Shown here in pieces: positions 44,465-53,489 of a stretch of 64,000 nt of DNA (position 1 is its first letter; each line of letters starts with the position of its first letter). The stretch is from Chryseobacterium sp. (GTDB lineage: Bacteria > Bacteroidota > Bacteroidia > Flavobacteriales > Weeksellaceae): positions 1 through 64,000 of the forward strand of contig QFQW01000001.1 in the NCBI GenBank assembly GCA_003248755.1, read 5' to 3'. The notes beneath the pieces were generated by a model. The model worked only from the letters and a program-made list of their open reading frames with translations, searched no databases and was not told the DNA's origin. The position numbers and the translations under genes are program-made.

Positions 44465-46445
44465 CAATTACGAAAAAAAGCGTTCCAATGCGTTGAAGTG
44501 GGGCTACCTTTTTGTTTTGGGAGCTTTCATTTTGTTTGTCATTTTTTTAACAAGGATTTTGATTCTTCAGAATACCAATGTTGAGGAATTCGAAAATAAT
44601 TACATCAGCAAAAATTACCGTGAAGCAACTTTAAAGGCTGCTCGTGGAAATCTTTTCGCTTCCGATGGCTCTATCTTGGCAACAACGGTAATGCGTTATG
44701 ATATCTACCTGGATTTCAAATCGATGAGAGATACAATTTATTCCAATAATATTGGCGCTTTGACAGATTCTCTCAGCAAAATGTTCGATAAGCCGCGAAG
44801 CTATTTCAGGGCAAAATTAGACGCTCAGAATCAGAAGAATAACCAATATTATCTTTTAGCAAAAGGACTTGATTTCGATGAGTATGACAGAATCCGAAAC
44901 TTCCCGATTTTCAAAAAAGGGAAAAATAAGGGAGGTTTCATTGTAGAAAGAAATTTCCGAAGAGAATTGGCAACATCTCAAATCGGAGCCGGTACCATCG
45001 GAGCTGATAACGGCGAATCAAAATCTGGACTGGAAGGTGCTTTCAGTAAGTTCTTAACAGGAATCGACGGGAAACGCCTGGAGCAAAAAATCACTTCTAC
45101 ACAATGGAAACCAATTGATTACTGGAAGGTTCAGGAGCCTGTTGATGGGCAGGATGTTTACACGACTTTGGATTTGAGGATTCAGGATATAGCGCACTCT
45201 GCTTTGGAAAACCAATTAATCAAATTCGATGCAAACCACGGAAGTGTTGTTGTGATGGAGGTTGAAACCGGAAAAATCCGTGCCATGGTCAACCTTAGAA
45301 GAACAGAGCCGGGGATTTATGTTGATGCTTATAATTACACCGTAAAAGATGCTCAGGAGCCGGGTTCGACTTTCAAAACAGTTTCGCTTCTGGCAGCAAT
45401 GGATGATGGTTTCATTGATGAAAATACGAAGGTCGACATCGGAAACGGAATTTGGACTTACGCCGGGCAAAGAATTACAGACGGTCACGGTGGTGGAACC
45501 TATGATGTGAGCGATGTTTTGGCGAAGTCAAGCAACGTTGGAGCAGCAAAATTAATCACGGCACATTATGCAGATAAACCTCAGGTTTTCATTGACCATT
45601 TGAAACGCTGGAAGATGTTTGATAAAATGCAAATCGAGCTTCCCGGAATTGCAAAACCGTCTATACAAACGCCGCAAAGCAAACGTTGGAACAAGGCGAC
45701 ATTGGCATCACTGGCTTATGGTTATTCGTCAAGATTCCCGCTTTTGCAGTTGGTGACTTTCTATAATGGAATTGCAAACAAAGGGAAAATGGTTAAGCCT
45801 CTTTTCATCGATAAAATAATGAAAGATGGAAAAATCCTTTATGAGGCAAAACCAGAGGTCATGGTCAAAAAAATGGCTTCTGATAAAGCAATTGAAATGA
45901 TGACCAGTGCATTAACAAAAGCGGTGGAGAAAGGAACGGCAAAAAGTATCTATACACCAAATCTTAAAATCGCAGGAAAAACAGGAACCGCCAGATTCGA
46001 ATATTGGAAGAAAGACGGTCCAATGAAATATCAGGCCTCTTTTGCAGGCTTTTATCCGGCGGATAATCCGAAATATACGTGTATTGTAGTTGTCAATCAG
46101 CCGGATGTTTCAAAAGGTTTTTATGGAGGAACAGTTTCCGCACCTGTTTTCAAGGAAATTGCAGGAAAAACATTCCTGAAAACACCTTTGAATGTTGAAA
46201 AAGAGTTATTGGTTGAACACAAAGTTGACCTAAACAAAATGACTGCGCCTAATGTAAAAGTGAGTGTTACAAGAGATTCGATGCCAAATTTGGTGGGAAT
46301 GATTGGTAAGAATGTGATTCCACAGCTTGAAAATTTGGGTTACAGAGTGGATTATAAAGGTGTTGGAAAAATCACCGGACAATTCCCTGAAGAAGGAGCA
46401 GCTATTGGAAAGAACCAAAAGATTTATCTGAATCTTCAGAATTAA
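44445..46445 (+). CDS. ftsI: Septal peptidoglycan transpeptidase FtsI / PBP3, with PASTA domain
   Basis: About 666 residues, starting at ATG 44445 (MIKQPNNNYEKKRSNALKWG), which overlaps ftsL by 20 bp; an in-frame ATG 12 bp upstream is less likely. Single N-terminal membrane helix, dimerisation domain, then the penicillin-binding triad: GSTFKT (S-x-x-K, Ser ~308), SSN (in LAKSSNVGAAKL) and KTGTA. The last ~60 residues (MPNLVGMIGKNVIPQLENLG) form one PASTA domain, common in Bacteroidota PBP2/3. The enzyme crosslinks septal wall. It overlaps ftsL and is followed by a 63-bp gap with hairpins before murE. Confidence 0.95.
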   Translation: MIKQPNNNYEKKRSNALKWGYLFVLGAFILFVIFLTRILILQNTNVEEFENNYISKNYREATLKAARGNLFASDGSILATTVMRYDIYLDFKSMRDTIYSNNIGALTDSLSKMFDKPRSYFRAKLDAQNQKNNQYYLLAKGLDFDEYDRIRNFPIFKKGKNKGGFIVERNFRRELATSQIGAGTIGADNGESKSGLEGAFSKFLTGIDGKRLEQKITSTQWKPIDYWKVQEPVDGQDVYTTLDLRIQDIAHSALENQLIKFDANHGSVVVMEVETGKIRAMVNLRRTEPGIYVDAYNYTVKDAQEPGSTFKTVSLLAAMDDGFIDENTKVDIGNGIWTYAGQRITDGHGGGTYDVSDVLAKSSNVGAAKLITAHYADKPQVFIDHLKRWKMFDKMQIELPGIAKPSIQTPQSKRWNKATLASLAYGYSSRFPLLQLVTFYNGIANKGKMVKPLFIDKIMKDGKILYEAKPEVMVKKMASDKAIEMMTSALTKAVEKGTAKSIYTPNLKIAGKTGTARFEYWKKDGPMKYQASFAGFYPADNPKYTCIVVVNQPDVSKGFYGGTVSAPVFKEIAGKTFLKTPLNVEKELLVEHKVDLNKMTAPNVKVSVTRDSMPNLVGMIGKNVIPQLENLGYRVDYKGVGKITGQFPEEGAAIGKNQKIYLNLQN

Positions 46446-46457
46446 AATTAATACCAA

Positions 46458-46499
46458 GTCCTGAAAGGACGATTTAATAAAGGGTAGGATGTAATCCTA
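46458..46499 (+). repeat. Two-hairpin intergenic element between ftsI and murE
   Basis: Hairpin GTCCT-GAA-AGGAC (46458-46470) and hairpin TAGGAT-GTA-ATCCTA (46485-46499) are 14 bp apart just before murE. The pattern resembles a small palindromic intergenic repeat, but I cannot count copies elsewhere. Confidence 0.45.
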
Positions 46500-46508
46500 T
46501 TAATTAAT

Positions 46509-47969
46509 ATGAATTTAGAAACATTATTACAAAGAATCCATATTCTGGAAACCATTGGAACTCTTGAAAGAGAAGTTTCGGAATTGGTTTTTGACAGCAG
46601 AAAAGCTGTTGAAAATTCTTTGTATGTGGCATTGAAAGGAACCGTTTCCGACGGACATTCTTACATCAATCAAAGCATTGAAAAAGGGGCAAAAGCAATT
46701 GTCTGTGAAGAATTGCCTTCAGAAATCAATAATGAGGTAACTTATATTAAAGTTGAAGATTCCTCCAAAACTTTAGGACATTTAGCTTCTAACTTTTATG
46801 GAAATCCTTCTCAAAAACTTAATCTGATTGGCGTTACCGGGACCAATGGGAAAACTTCGGTAACAACTTTATTGTTCGATATTTTCAAAAACCTGGGTTA
46901 TCAATCCGCTTTGATTTCCACTGTGGAATACAGAGTCGGAGATGAGATTATTCCGTCAACGCATACAACACCGGATGTGATTCGATTGAACCAAATGTTG
47001 GCGAAAGCGGTTGAAATAGGATGTGAATATGCTTTTATGGAAGTGAGTTCTCACGGAATTTCTCAAGATAGAATTGAAGGTTTACATTTTAAAATCGCTG
47101 GTTTTACGAATATCACGCATGACCATTTGGATTATCATAAGACTTTCCAGAATTATATCTACGCCAAGAAGAGATTCTTTGACGAGCTTGAAGATTCTGC
47201 GATTGCTATTACGAATGCCGATGACAAAAATGGATTGGTAATGCTGCAGAATACCAAAGCGAAAAAGAAAACTTTTGCTTTGAAAACAATGGCCGATTTC
47301 CATGGAAAAGTCTTGGAAGTGGATTTCAACGGAATGTTGCTGAATTTCAATAACAAAGAATTCTGGACAACATTGACGGGGAAATTCAATGCTTATAATC
47401 TGCTGTTGGCGTACGGAATTGCGTTGGAATTAGGAATGAAAGAAGATGAAGTATTACAGGCGATTTCTATTCTTCACAGAGTGAACGGAAGATTTGAAAC
47501 AATAAAATCCGACAGTGGAATTTTCTTCGTGGTGGATTATTCTCACACGCCAGATGCATTGGAAAATGTGCTGGACAGCATCAACGAAATCAGAACTAAA
47601 AACGAAAGATTGATTTGTGTTTTCGGCTGCGGAGGCGACAGAGACAAAACCAAACGTCCGGAAATGGGTGACATTGCTACAAAGAAATCAACTTTGGCAA
47701 TCATCACGTCTGACAACCCAAGAACTGAAGAACCAACACAGATTATCAAAGAAATAGAAGCTGGCGTTCAGCCTCAGAATTTCAGTAAATACACTTCGAT
47801 TCCTGACAGAAGAGAAGCGATAAAAATGGCTATCAAATTTGCTGAGCCAAAAGATATTGTTCTGGTAGCCGGAAAAGGCCACGAAACATATCAGGAAATC
47901 AACGGAGTGAAGCATCATTTTGATGACAAAGAAACGATAAGGGAACTATTACAATTAATGGGAAAATAG
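46509..47969 (+). CDS. murE: UDP-N-acetylmuramoyl-tripeptide synthetase MurE (meso-DAP type)
   Basis: A 486-residue Mur ligase. It adds the third amino acid to UDP-MurNAc-L-Ala-D-Glu with ATP. The ATP loop is GVTGTNGKTSVTTLLFD; the central domain has THTTPDVIRLNQML and NITHDHLDYHKTFQNY; the C-terminal domain has VFGCGGDRDKTKRPEMG and DNPRTEEP. The DNPR motif is the known signature for meso-diaminopimelate rather than L-lysine, so the wall is predicted to be DAP type. It follows ftsI by 63 bp and precedes mraY by 6 bp. Confidence 0.96.
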   Translation: MNLETLLQRIHILETIGTLEREVSELVFDSRKAVENSLYVALKGTVSDGHSYINQSIEKGAKAIVCEELPSEINNEVTYIKVEDSSKTLGHLASNFYGNPSQKLNLIGVTGTNGKTSVTTLLFDIFKNLGYQSALISTVEYRVGDEIIPSTHTTPDVIRLNQMLAKAVEIGCEYAFMEVSSHGISQDRIEGLHFKIAGFTNITHDHLDYHKTFQNYIYAKKRFFDELEDSAIAITNADDKNGLVMLQNTKAKKKTFALKTMADFHGKVLEVDFNGMLLNFNNKEFWTTLTGKFNAYNLLLAYGIALELGMKEDEVLQAISILHRVNGRFETIKSDSGIFFVVDYSHTPDALENVLDSINEIRTKNERLICVFGCGGDRDKTKRPEMGDIATKKSTLAIITSDNPRTEEPTQIIKEIEAGVQPQNFSKYTSIPDRREAIKMAIKFAEPKDIVLVAGKGHETYQEINGVKHHFDDKETIRELLQLMGK

Positions 47970-47975
47970 AATAAT

Positions 47976-49217
47976 ATGCTCTACTATCTATACGAATATT
48001 TAACCGCTCACGGCATCCATGTTCCGGGAATGAACTTGTTCAAATACATTTCGTTCCGTGCAGCGATGGCAGTTTTGTTTTCACTGATTATTGCGATGGC
48101 TTACGGAAAGAGAATCATCAATTTCCTAAGAAGAAAGCAGATGGGAGAACTGGTGAGGGACCTTGGCCTGGAAGGACAGAAGCAGAAAGAAGGAACGCCA
48201 ACAATGGGAGGTTTGATTATCATTTTGGCAACCATAATTCCGGTTTTGCTGTTTACCAGAATTACCAATGTCTACATCGTTCTTTTAATCATTTCAGTTT
48301 TGTGGATGGGAGCGATTGGATTTTTAGACGATTATCTCAAAAAAGTTAAGAAAAACAAAGACGGATTAAGTGGAAAATTCAAAGTCATTGGGCAGGTTGG
48401 TTTAGGTCTAATTGTCGGAGTTACAATGTATTTCCATCCTGATGTTGAGGTTAAGAGAAAGTATGCAGACGCAACAGTTATCAATAGAAATAATGTAGAG
48501 CAGAACTTTATGCCGGACGAGAAAATTCCGGTTTCTACAGTTCCTTTTACAAAGAATAATGAGTTCGATTACAGTGGGATTTTATTCTGGATGGATGATG
48601 CAAAAGCGCACGAATGGGCTTGGATTGTTTTCATCCCGATTGTAATTTTCATTGTAACGGCAGTTTCCAACGGTGCAAATATCACGGATGGAATTGACGG
48701 ATTAGCTGCAGGAACAAGTACAGTGATTCTGTTGACTTTAGCATTTTTTGCTTACGTTTCCGGAAATATGATTTTCGCAGACTATCTGAATATTATGTTT
48801 CTTCCGCATATGGGCGAGACGACGATTTTTGCGCTTGCCCTGGTTGGAGCAGTTATAGGTTTTTTTTGGTACAATACTTATCCGGCGCAGATTTTTATGG
48901 GAGACACAGGAAGTTTAATGTTAGGAGGTGTAATAGCCGTTTTAGCAATTATCCTTAGAAAAGAATTGCTGATTCCGGTATTGTGTGGTGTATTCCTCAT
49001 CGAAAATCTCTCCGTGATTTTACAGGTCATGGTTTTCAAATATAGAAAGAAAAAATATGGGCTGGAATATGCTCAAAACAATAGATTATTCAAGATGTCG
49101 CCATTGCATCATCATTATCAGAAAGAAGGTTTTCACGAAAGTAAAATTGTGAACCGAATGATAATTGTAGGTGTAATGCTGGCGATTATTTGTTTAATTA
49201 CTTTAAAAACTAGATAA
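47976..49217 (+). CDS. mraY: Phospho-N-acetylmuramoyl-pentapeptide-transferase MraY
   Basis: A 413-residue integral membrane enzyme with about ten helices that makes lipid I from UDP-MurNAc-pentapeptide and undecaprenyl phosphate. It has GTPTMGGLIIILATIIPVLL, the catalytic IGFLDDYLKKVKKNKDGLSG, ANITDGIDGLAAGTS and the His-rich loop FKMSPLHHHYQKEGFHESKI. An insert of ~50 residues between helices (RKYADATVINRNNVEQNF to WMDDAKAHEW) is typical of Bacteroidota MraY. Only 6 bp separate it from murE. Confidence 0.96.
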   Translation: MLYYLYEYLTAHGIHVPGMNLFKYISFRAAMAVLFSLIIAMAYGKRIINFLRRKQMGELVRDLGLEGQKQKEGTPTMGGLIIILATIIPVLLFTRITNVYIVLLIISVLWMGAIGFLDDYLKKVKKNKDGLSGKFKVIGQVGLGLIVGVTMYFHPDVEVKRKYADATVINRNNVEQNFMPDEKIPVSTVPFTKNNEFDYSGILFWMDDAKAHEWAWIVFIPIVIFIVTAVSNGANITDGIDGLAAGTSTVILLTLAFFAYVSGNMIFADYLNIMFLPHMGETTIFALALVGAVIGFFWYNTYPAQIFMGDTGSLMLGGVIAVLAIILRKELLIPVLCGVFLIENLSVILQVMVFKYRKKKYGLEYAQNNRLFKMSPLHHHYQKEGFHESKIVNRMIIVGVMLAIICLITLKTR

Positions 49218-49233
49218 AAACTAATAACCACAA

Positions 49234-50577
49234 ATGAGAGTAGTAATACTTGGAGGAGGCGAAAGCGGCGTTGGCGCTGCATATTTGGCAAAAGCCAAAG
49301 GCTTTGATGTCTTTCTTTCGGATATGGGATTGATTCGTGAGAATTATAAAAAAGAGTTGGACGAGCTTGGGATTAACTATGAAGACGGAACACATTCCGA
49401 AGAAAAAATTCTGAATGCCGATTGGGTCATCAAAAGCCCCGGAATTCCAAAGAAGGCAGAAATGGTTCAGAAGATTCAGGAGAAAGGAATCCGGTTATCT
49501 TCTGAGATTGAATTTGCTTCGGAATTTACCAATGCAAAAATCATTGCGATTACAGGAAGTAACGGGAAAACGACGACAACGTCTTTGATTTATTACATCC
49601 TGAAAGAAGACGGTTTCAATGTCGGATTGGGTGGAAACATCGGAAAGAGCTTTGCAAAACAGGTGGCTGAAGAGAGTTTTGATTATTATGTATTGGAAGT
49701 GAGCAGTTTTCAGTTGGATGATATTCAGAATTTCAGACCCTATATTTCTTTGTTGCTGAATTTGTCAAAAGACCATCTTGACCAGTACAACTACAATTAC
49801 GAAGAATATGCTTTGGCTAAGTTCAGAATTGCTGAAAATCAAGAGGCTAATAATTTTTTCATCTATAACAAAGATGACGAAATGAGCAAATCGATTCTTG
49901 AAAAACTGGATTTGAAAGTGACCAAAGTTCCTTTTTCTTTGAATGAAAGATTGGAAAAAGGCGCTTTCTCGATTGATGAGAACTTTGTGGTCAACATCAA
50001 TGAAGGATTCACGATGAATATCGACGAATTATCATTGGTCGGAAAACATAATGTAGCAAACAGCTTAGCTGCGAGCATTGCCGGAAAGTTATTGGAAATC
50101 AGTAATGAAAGTATCAGGCATTCGTTAATGACGTTCCAGGCTGTTGAGCACAGATTGGAACCTGTGGCTGAAATCAGAGGTGTAAAGTTCATCAATGACA
50201 GCAAAGCCACCAACGTGAATGCCACTTACTTCGCTTTGGAAAGTATGAAACAGCCAGTTGTTTGGATTGTTGGCGGAAAAGACAAGGGAAACGATTATAC
50301 GGAAATCGAAGAATTAGTCAAGAAAAAAGTAAAAGCAATTGTCTGCTTAGGCGTTGATAATCACAAAATTATTGACTTCTTTAAAGATAAGAAAACAGAG
50401 ATTTATGACACTTCCAGTATGCAAAAAGCGGTAGAGGTTTCTAAATCGATTGCAGAAAAAGGAGACGTGGTTTTATTGTCGCCTTGCTGCGCAAGTTTTG
50501 ATTTGTTCAATGGTTACGAAGACAGGGGAAATCAGTTCAAAAAAGAAGTATTAAACGAGTTAATAATTAACAATTAA
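49234..50577 (+). CDS. murD: UDP-N-acetylmuramoyl-L-alanine:D-glutamate ligase MurD
   Basis: A 447-residue Mur ligase that joins D-glutamate to UDP-MurNAc-L-Ala. N-terminal Rossmann-like start VVILGGGESGVGAAYLAKAK, ATP loop AITGSNGKTTTTSLIYYILK, GGNIGKSFAKQVAEESFDYY with VLEVSSFQLDDIQNF, LNLSKDHLDQY, and C-terminal INDSKATNVNATYFALESM plus VLLSPCCASFDLFNGYEDRG. Length and all motifs are normal. It starts 16 bp after mraY. Confidence 0.97.
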   Translation: MRVVILGGGESGVGAAYLAKAKGFDVFLSDMGLIRENYKKELDELGINYEDGTHSEEKILNADWVIKSPGIPKKAEMVQKIQEKGIRLSSEIEFASEFTNAKIIAITGSNGKTTTTSLIYYILKEDGFNVGLGGNIGKSFAKQVAEESFDYYVLEVSSFQLDDIQNFRPYISLLLNLSKDHLDQYNYNYEEYALAKFRIAENQEANNFFIYNKDDEMSKSILEKLDLKVTKVPFSLNERLEKGAFSIDENFVVNINEGFTMNIDELSLVGKHNVANSLAASIAGKLLEISNESIRHSLMTFQAVEHRLEPVAEIRGVKFINDSKATNVNATYFALESMKQPVVWIVGGKDKGNDYTEIEELVKKKVKAIVCLGVDNHKIIDFFKDKKTEIYDTSSMQKAVEVSKSIAEKGDVVLLSPCCASFDLFNGYEDRGNQFKKEVLNELIINN

Positions 50578-50621
50578 TAGTTAAGAATGTTCATTATTCA
50601 TTTTTAATTATTCATTATAAG
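50578..50621 (+). repeat. AT-rich gap between murD and ftsW
   Basis: This 44-bp gap has two imperfect copies of ATTATTCATTTTTAATTATTCATT-like sequence, given in part as ATTATTCAT (twice), and ends just before the ftsW ATG. It loosely resembles the family I repeats; membership is weak. Confidence 0.3.
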
Positions 50622-51857
50622 ATGGAAAACCAAACTACAGAAAACAAATTCGAGCTACTGAAGGGAGACAAAGTCCTTTGGTCGGTTATCATTTTGATTT
50701 CCTTCCTTTCCGTGTTTCCGGTTTATTCCGCAAGTTCGAATCTGGAATATATCGTGAACAACGGGACCACAACAGGTCACGTTTTCAAGCATATCATTTT
50801 TGTATTCATTGGTTTGGGAATTATGCGTTTCGTAGGAACTGTTAAGTACGAGTATATTGGAAAACTGAGTTCCATTCTTCTCTTGTTCACGATTGGATTA
50901 TTGCTGATAACAATGTTCACAGGACAAAAGATTGAAGGCGCAAGTGCCTCGCGATGGTTGAAAATTCCGGGAACACCTATTTCGTTTCAGCCATCGTCGT
51001 TTGCTTATTTGATGCTGATTATTTATCTGTGTAGATATTTGACTAAGAAAATCAAAAGGGAAAGAGTTCCGATTGAGAACATAGTTTACATATTCGGACC
51101 AATTCTGATTGTATTCGGATTGGTTGCAAAAGACAACGGTTCCACAGCATTGATGATTATGATGGTTTCAATTATCATTCTGATTATAGGGCAATTGGCT
51201 TGGCAATATGTAGCGGGATTTATCTCGGTTGCTGTAGTTTTCGTTGTGATGTTTTTAGTCATTGCATTGAATACGAACTTAATCGGAGGAAACCGTGTCC
51301 ATACCTGGATGAGCCGTATCGAAACGTTTACAAGTTCTAAGAAAACGGCTGATGTCGAGGACGAAAGTATCAAGGCAAAAAACTATCAGGTAATGCAGGC
51401 GAAAGCGGCTATTGTTCACGGTGGATTCAACGGAATCGGACCAGGAAAAAGTGCGTTAAAGCAGACTTTGCCACAATCGGTTTCGGATTTTATTTTTGCC
51501 ATTATTGTGGAAGAATACGGCTGGATAGGCGCTTTTGTGCTGATAAGCCTTTATATGATAATGATAATCAGAATTGTAATGATAGCCAGTAAAATGCCCG
51601 CATTTTTTGGCTCGTTGCTCGTATTAGCAATCGGATTAATGATATTCATTCAATTATCTGTGAATATTGCTGTTGCGGTGAATCTGATTCCGGTTACAGG
51701 TCAACCTTTACCATTAATAAGCTATGGTGGAACATCAATGCTGGTAACGTACATTCAGTTAGGAATTATTTTAAATGTAAGTTCCAGAATTCAGGTTTTT
51801 GATGAAGAAGGTTTGGGCAAAAGACAAAGCATTGAAGAAATAAATGATATCGCTTAA
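50622..51857 (+). CDS. ftsW: Septal peptidoglycan polymerase FtsW
   Basis: A 411-residue SEDS-family membrane protein with about ten helices, a glycosyltransferase that works with FtsI on septal wall. Motifs are GASASRWLKIPGTPISFQPS, the FIFAIIVEEYGWIGAFVLIS helix, the catalytic-loop AKDNGSTALMIMMVSI (Asp in KDNG), and GQPLPLISYGGTSMLVTYIQ. A ~40-residue insert (NRVHTWMSRIETFTSSKKTA) sits in the large periplasmic loop. Start at 50622 (MENQTTENKFELLKGDK) gives a short cytoplasmic lead. Confidence 0.95.
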   Translation: MENQTTENKFELLKGDKVLWSVIILISFLSVFPVYSASSNLEYIVNNGTTTGHVFKHIIFVFIGLGIMRFVGTVKYEYIGKLSSILLLFTIGLLLITMFTGQKIEGASASRWLKIPGTPISFQPSSFAYLMLIIYLCRYLTKKIKRERVPIENIVYIFGPILIVFGLVAKDNGSTALMIMMVSIIILIIGQLAWQYVAGFISVAVVFVVMFLVIALNTNLIGGNRVHTWMSRIETFTSSKKTADVEDESIKAKNYQVMQAKAAIVHGGFNGIGPGKSALKQTLPQSVSDFIFAIIVEEYGWIGAFVLISLYMIMIIRIVMIASKMPAFFGSLLVLAIGLMIFIQLSVNIAVAVNLIPVTGQPLPLISYGGTSMLVTYIQLGIILNVSSRIQVFDEEGLGKRQSIEEINDIA

Positions 51858-51873
51858 AAAATAAATGATGAAT

Positions 51874-51905
51874 GATAATTGATAAATCATCATTTATCAA
51901 TTATC
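51874..51905 (+). repeat. Perfect hairpin repeat, family I, between ftsW and murG
   Basis: GATAATTGATAAA (51874-51886) and TTTATCAATTATC (51893-51905) are perfect 13-bp arms with a 6-bp centre. The core GATAATTGATAA recurs in either orientation at 44055-44066 and 60441-60452. Confidence 0.75.
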
Positions 51906-51919
51906 AATTATAAAAAGAT

Positions 51920-53014
51920 ATGAGCAAAAAACTGAAAATATTAATGAGTGGCGGCGGAACAGGTGGACACATCTTTCCTGCAGTTGCGATTGCTCAGGAA
52001 ATTCATAAAAGGTTTCCTGATGCCGAGTTTTTGTTCATTGGTGCCAACGGGAAAATGGAAATGGAAAAGGTTCCTCAGGCCGGATTTAAAATCGAAGGAT
52101 TGAATATTGCCGGGTTTGACAGAGGTAATCTTCTGAAGAATATCGGGCTTCCTTTCAAAATCATTTCCAGCCTGATGAAAGCTAAGAAAATCATCAAAGA
52201 TTTCAAACCCGATTTTGCGGTTGGAACTGGCGGTTTTGCAAGCGGACCAGCTTTGTACATCGCAGCGAAAATGGGAATTCCGACTTTTATTCAGTAACAA
52301 AATTCTTTGCCAGGAAAAACCAATGTTTTCAATGCTAAAAAAGCAAAAGCAGTTTTCACGGCCTATCCGGATATGGAGAAATTTTTCTCGGGAACAAAAA
52401 CTTATTTCTTAGGAAATCCGATTCGTCAGAATATCATCACGGATTTGATTGATAAGGATTTAGCAAAAGAAAAATTAGGCTTAGATAAAAATAAATTAAC
52501 GATTCTTTCGGTTGGCGGTTCTCTTGGTTCCAGAACGTTGAACAACGGCTGGAAAGATAATTTTGATAAACTTAAAGAGAAAGATTACCAATTAATCTGG
52601 CAAACAGGAAAGACGGATTTTGCTGAAATAACTTCCAGCATCCAACCTCCAGCTTCCATCCAAATTAAGGAATTCATCTCCGATATGGCTTCGGCATATT
52701 CAGCGGCGGATGTGATAGTTTCCAGAGCTGGAGCAATTGCGATTTCAGAATTGGCAGTTGCTAAAAAACCGGTTTTGTTGGTTCCGTTTCCATTTGCAGC
52801 GGAGGACCATCAAACCAAAAATGCATTGACCTTGGTGGAGAAAAATGCGGCAAGAATGGTCAAAGATTCTGAGATGAAGGATAAATTCTGGAACACGCTT
52901 TCAGAAATCTGTGAGAATGAAAATCTTAGAAAGGAGATGTCAGCTAATCTGGAATTTTTTGCAAAGCCAAAAGCTGCGGAAGGTATTGTGGATGAGATTT
53001 TTAAAGCGATATAG
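51920..53014 (+). pseudogene. murG: murG with an in-frame stop at codon 126 (UDP-GlcNAc transferase for lipid II)
   Basis: As one frame this is 364 codons, the normal MurG length. MurG adds GlcNAc to lipid I at the inner face of the membrane. It has the glycine loop MSGGGTGGHIFPAVAIAQE, GTGGFASGPALYIAAKMGI, VGGSLGSRTLNN and AEDHQTKNALTLVEKNAARM. Codon 126 (52295-52297) is TAA, reading PTFIQ-stop-QNSLPGKTNVF; conserved MurGs have EQN there, so a GAA/GAG to TAA single-base change is implied. A TTG 10 bp downstream (52307) could restart the C-terminal 235 codons. As murG is essential, options are a base-call error, a second functional copy, restart, or suppression. Neighbouring genes are intact. 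Confidence 0.88.
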
Positions 53015-53018
53015 TTTA

Positions 53019-53489
53019 ATGAAATTATTAAAGCACATATCATTATTTTTTTGTTTGATAGGTTTATCAAGTTGTATGAATCGGTATAATAATATGCCCG
53101 CAAAAAATAATACACAAGCAAGACAAACTTTAGCTAAAAGCTTTGCTGAAAATTTTTTTTCTAAATGTGGAAAAAAAGATTATTCTGAAATCACAGGCTT
53201 CAATATGGATGTCAATATGAAGAATTATTTTTCCCAGGAAAGAAATAAAACAGTTTGTGAAAGCTTTGAAAAAAAATATGGAAAAGTAGAAATCGGAAGC
53301 TTATATGCTGCTAAAACTAATGTCTATCCGTCAGATTTTTATGACTTGTTTGTTTTTAATGTTAAAACTGAAAAAAATGATAGTGTCAAATATCTGAGAG
53401 TAGGAATGACCAGAGACAAAGATTATATCAATACATTCTATTTGTCTAAAACACCATACAATAAGTGGTATAAAAGAAAGAAAAAATGA
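53019..53489 (+). CDS. Small lipoprotein between murG and murC
   Basis: A 156-residue protein starting at ATG 53019 (MKLLKHISLFFCLIGLSSCM), a clear lipoprotein signal with cysteine near residue 19. The mature domain of ~115 residues has a helix (ARQTLAKSFAENFFSKCGKK) and beta-rich parts (KYGKVEIGSLYAAKTNVYPS, SVKYLRVGMTRDKDYI). No family is recognised. It lies 4 bp after murG and its TGA overlaps the murC ATG (ATGA at 53486-53489), so it is cotranscribed and translationally coupled with murC. An in-frame ATG well upstream, within murG, is rejected. Confidence 0.78.
   Translation: MKLLKHISLFFCLIGLSSCMNRYNNMPAKNNTQARQTLAKSFAENFFSKCGKKDYSEITGFNMDVNMKNYFSQERNKTVCESFEKKYGKVEIGSLYAAKTNVYPSDFYDLFVFNVKTEKNDSVKYLRVGMTRDKDYINTFYLSKTPYNKWYKRKKK

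Noticed and set aside
52307..53014. Separate gene starting at TTG 52307
   Set aside because: It is in the same frame as the 51920 frame and continues MurG homology; it is the rest of an interrupted murG, not an independent gene.
52911..53018. Longer start for the murG-murC lipoprotein
   Set aside because: It would overlap murG in another frame and bury the lipoprotein signal.
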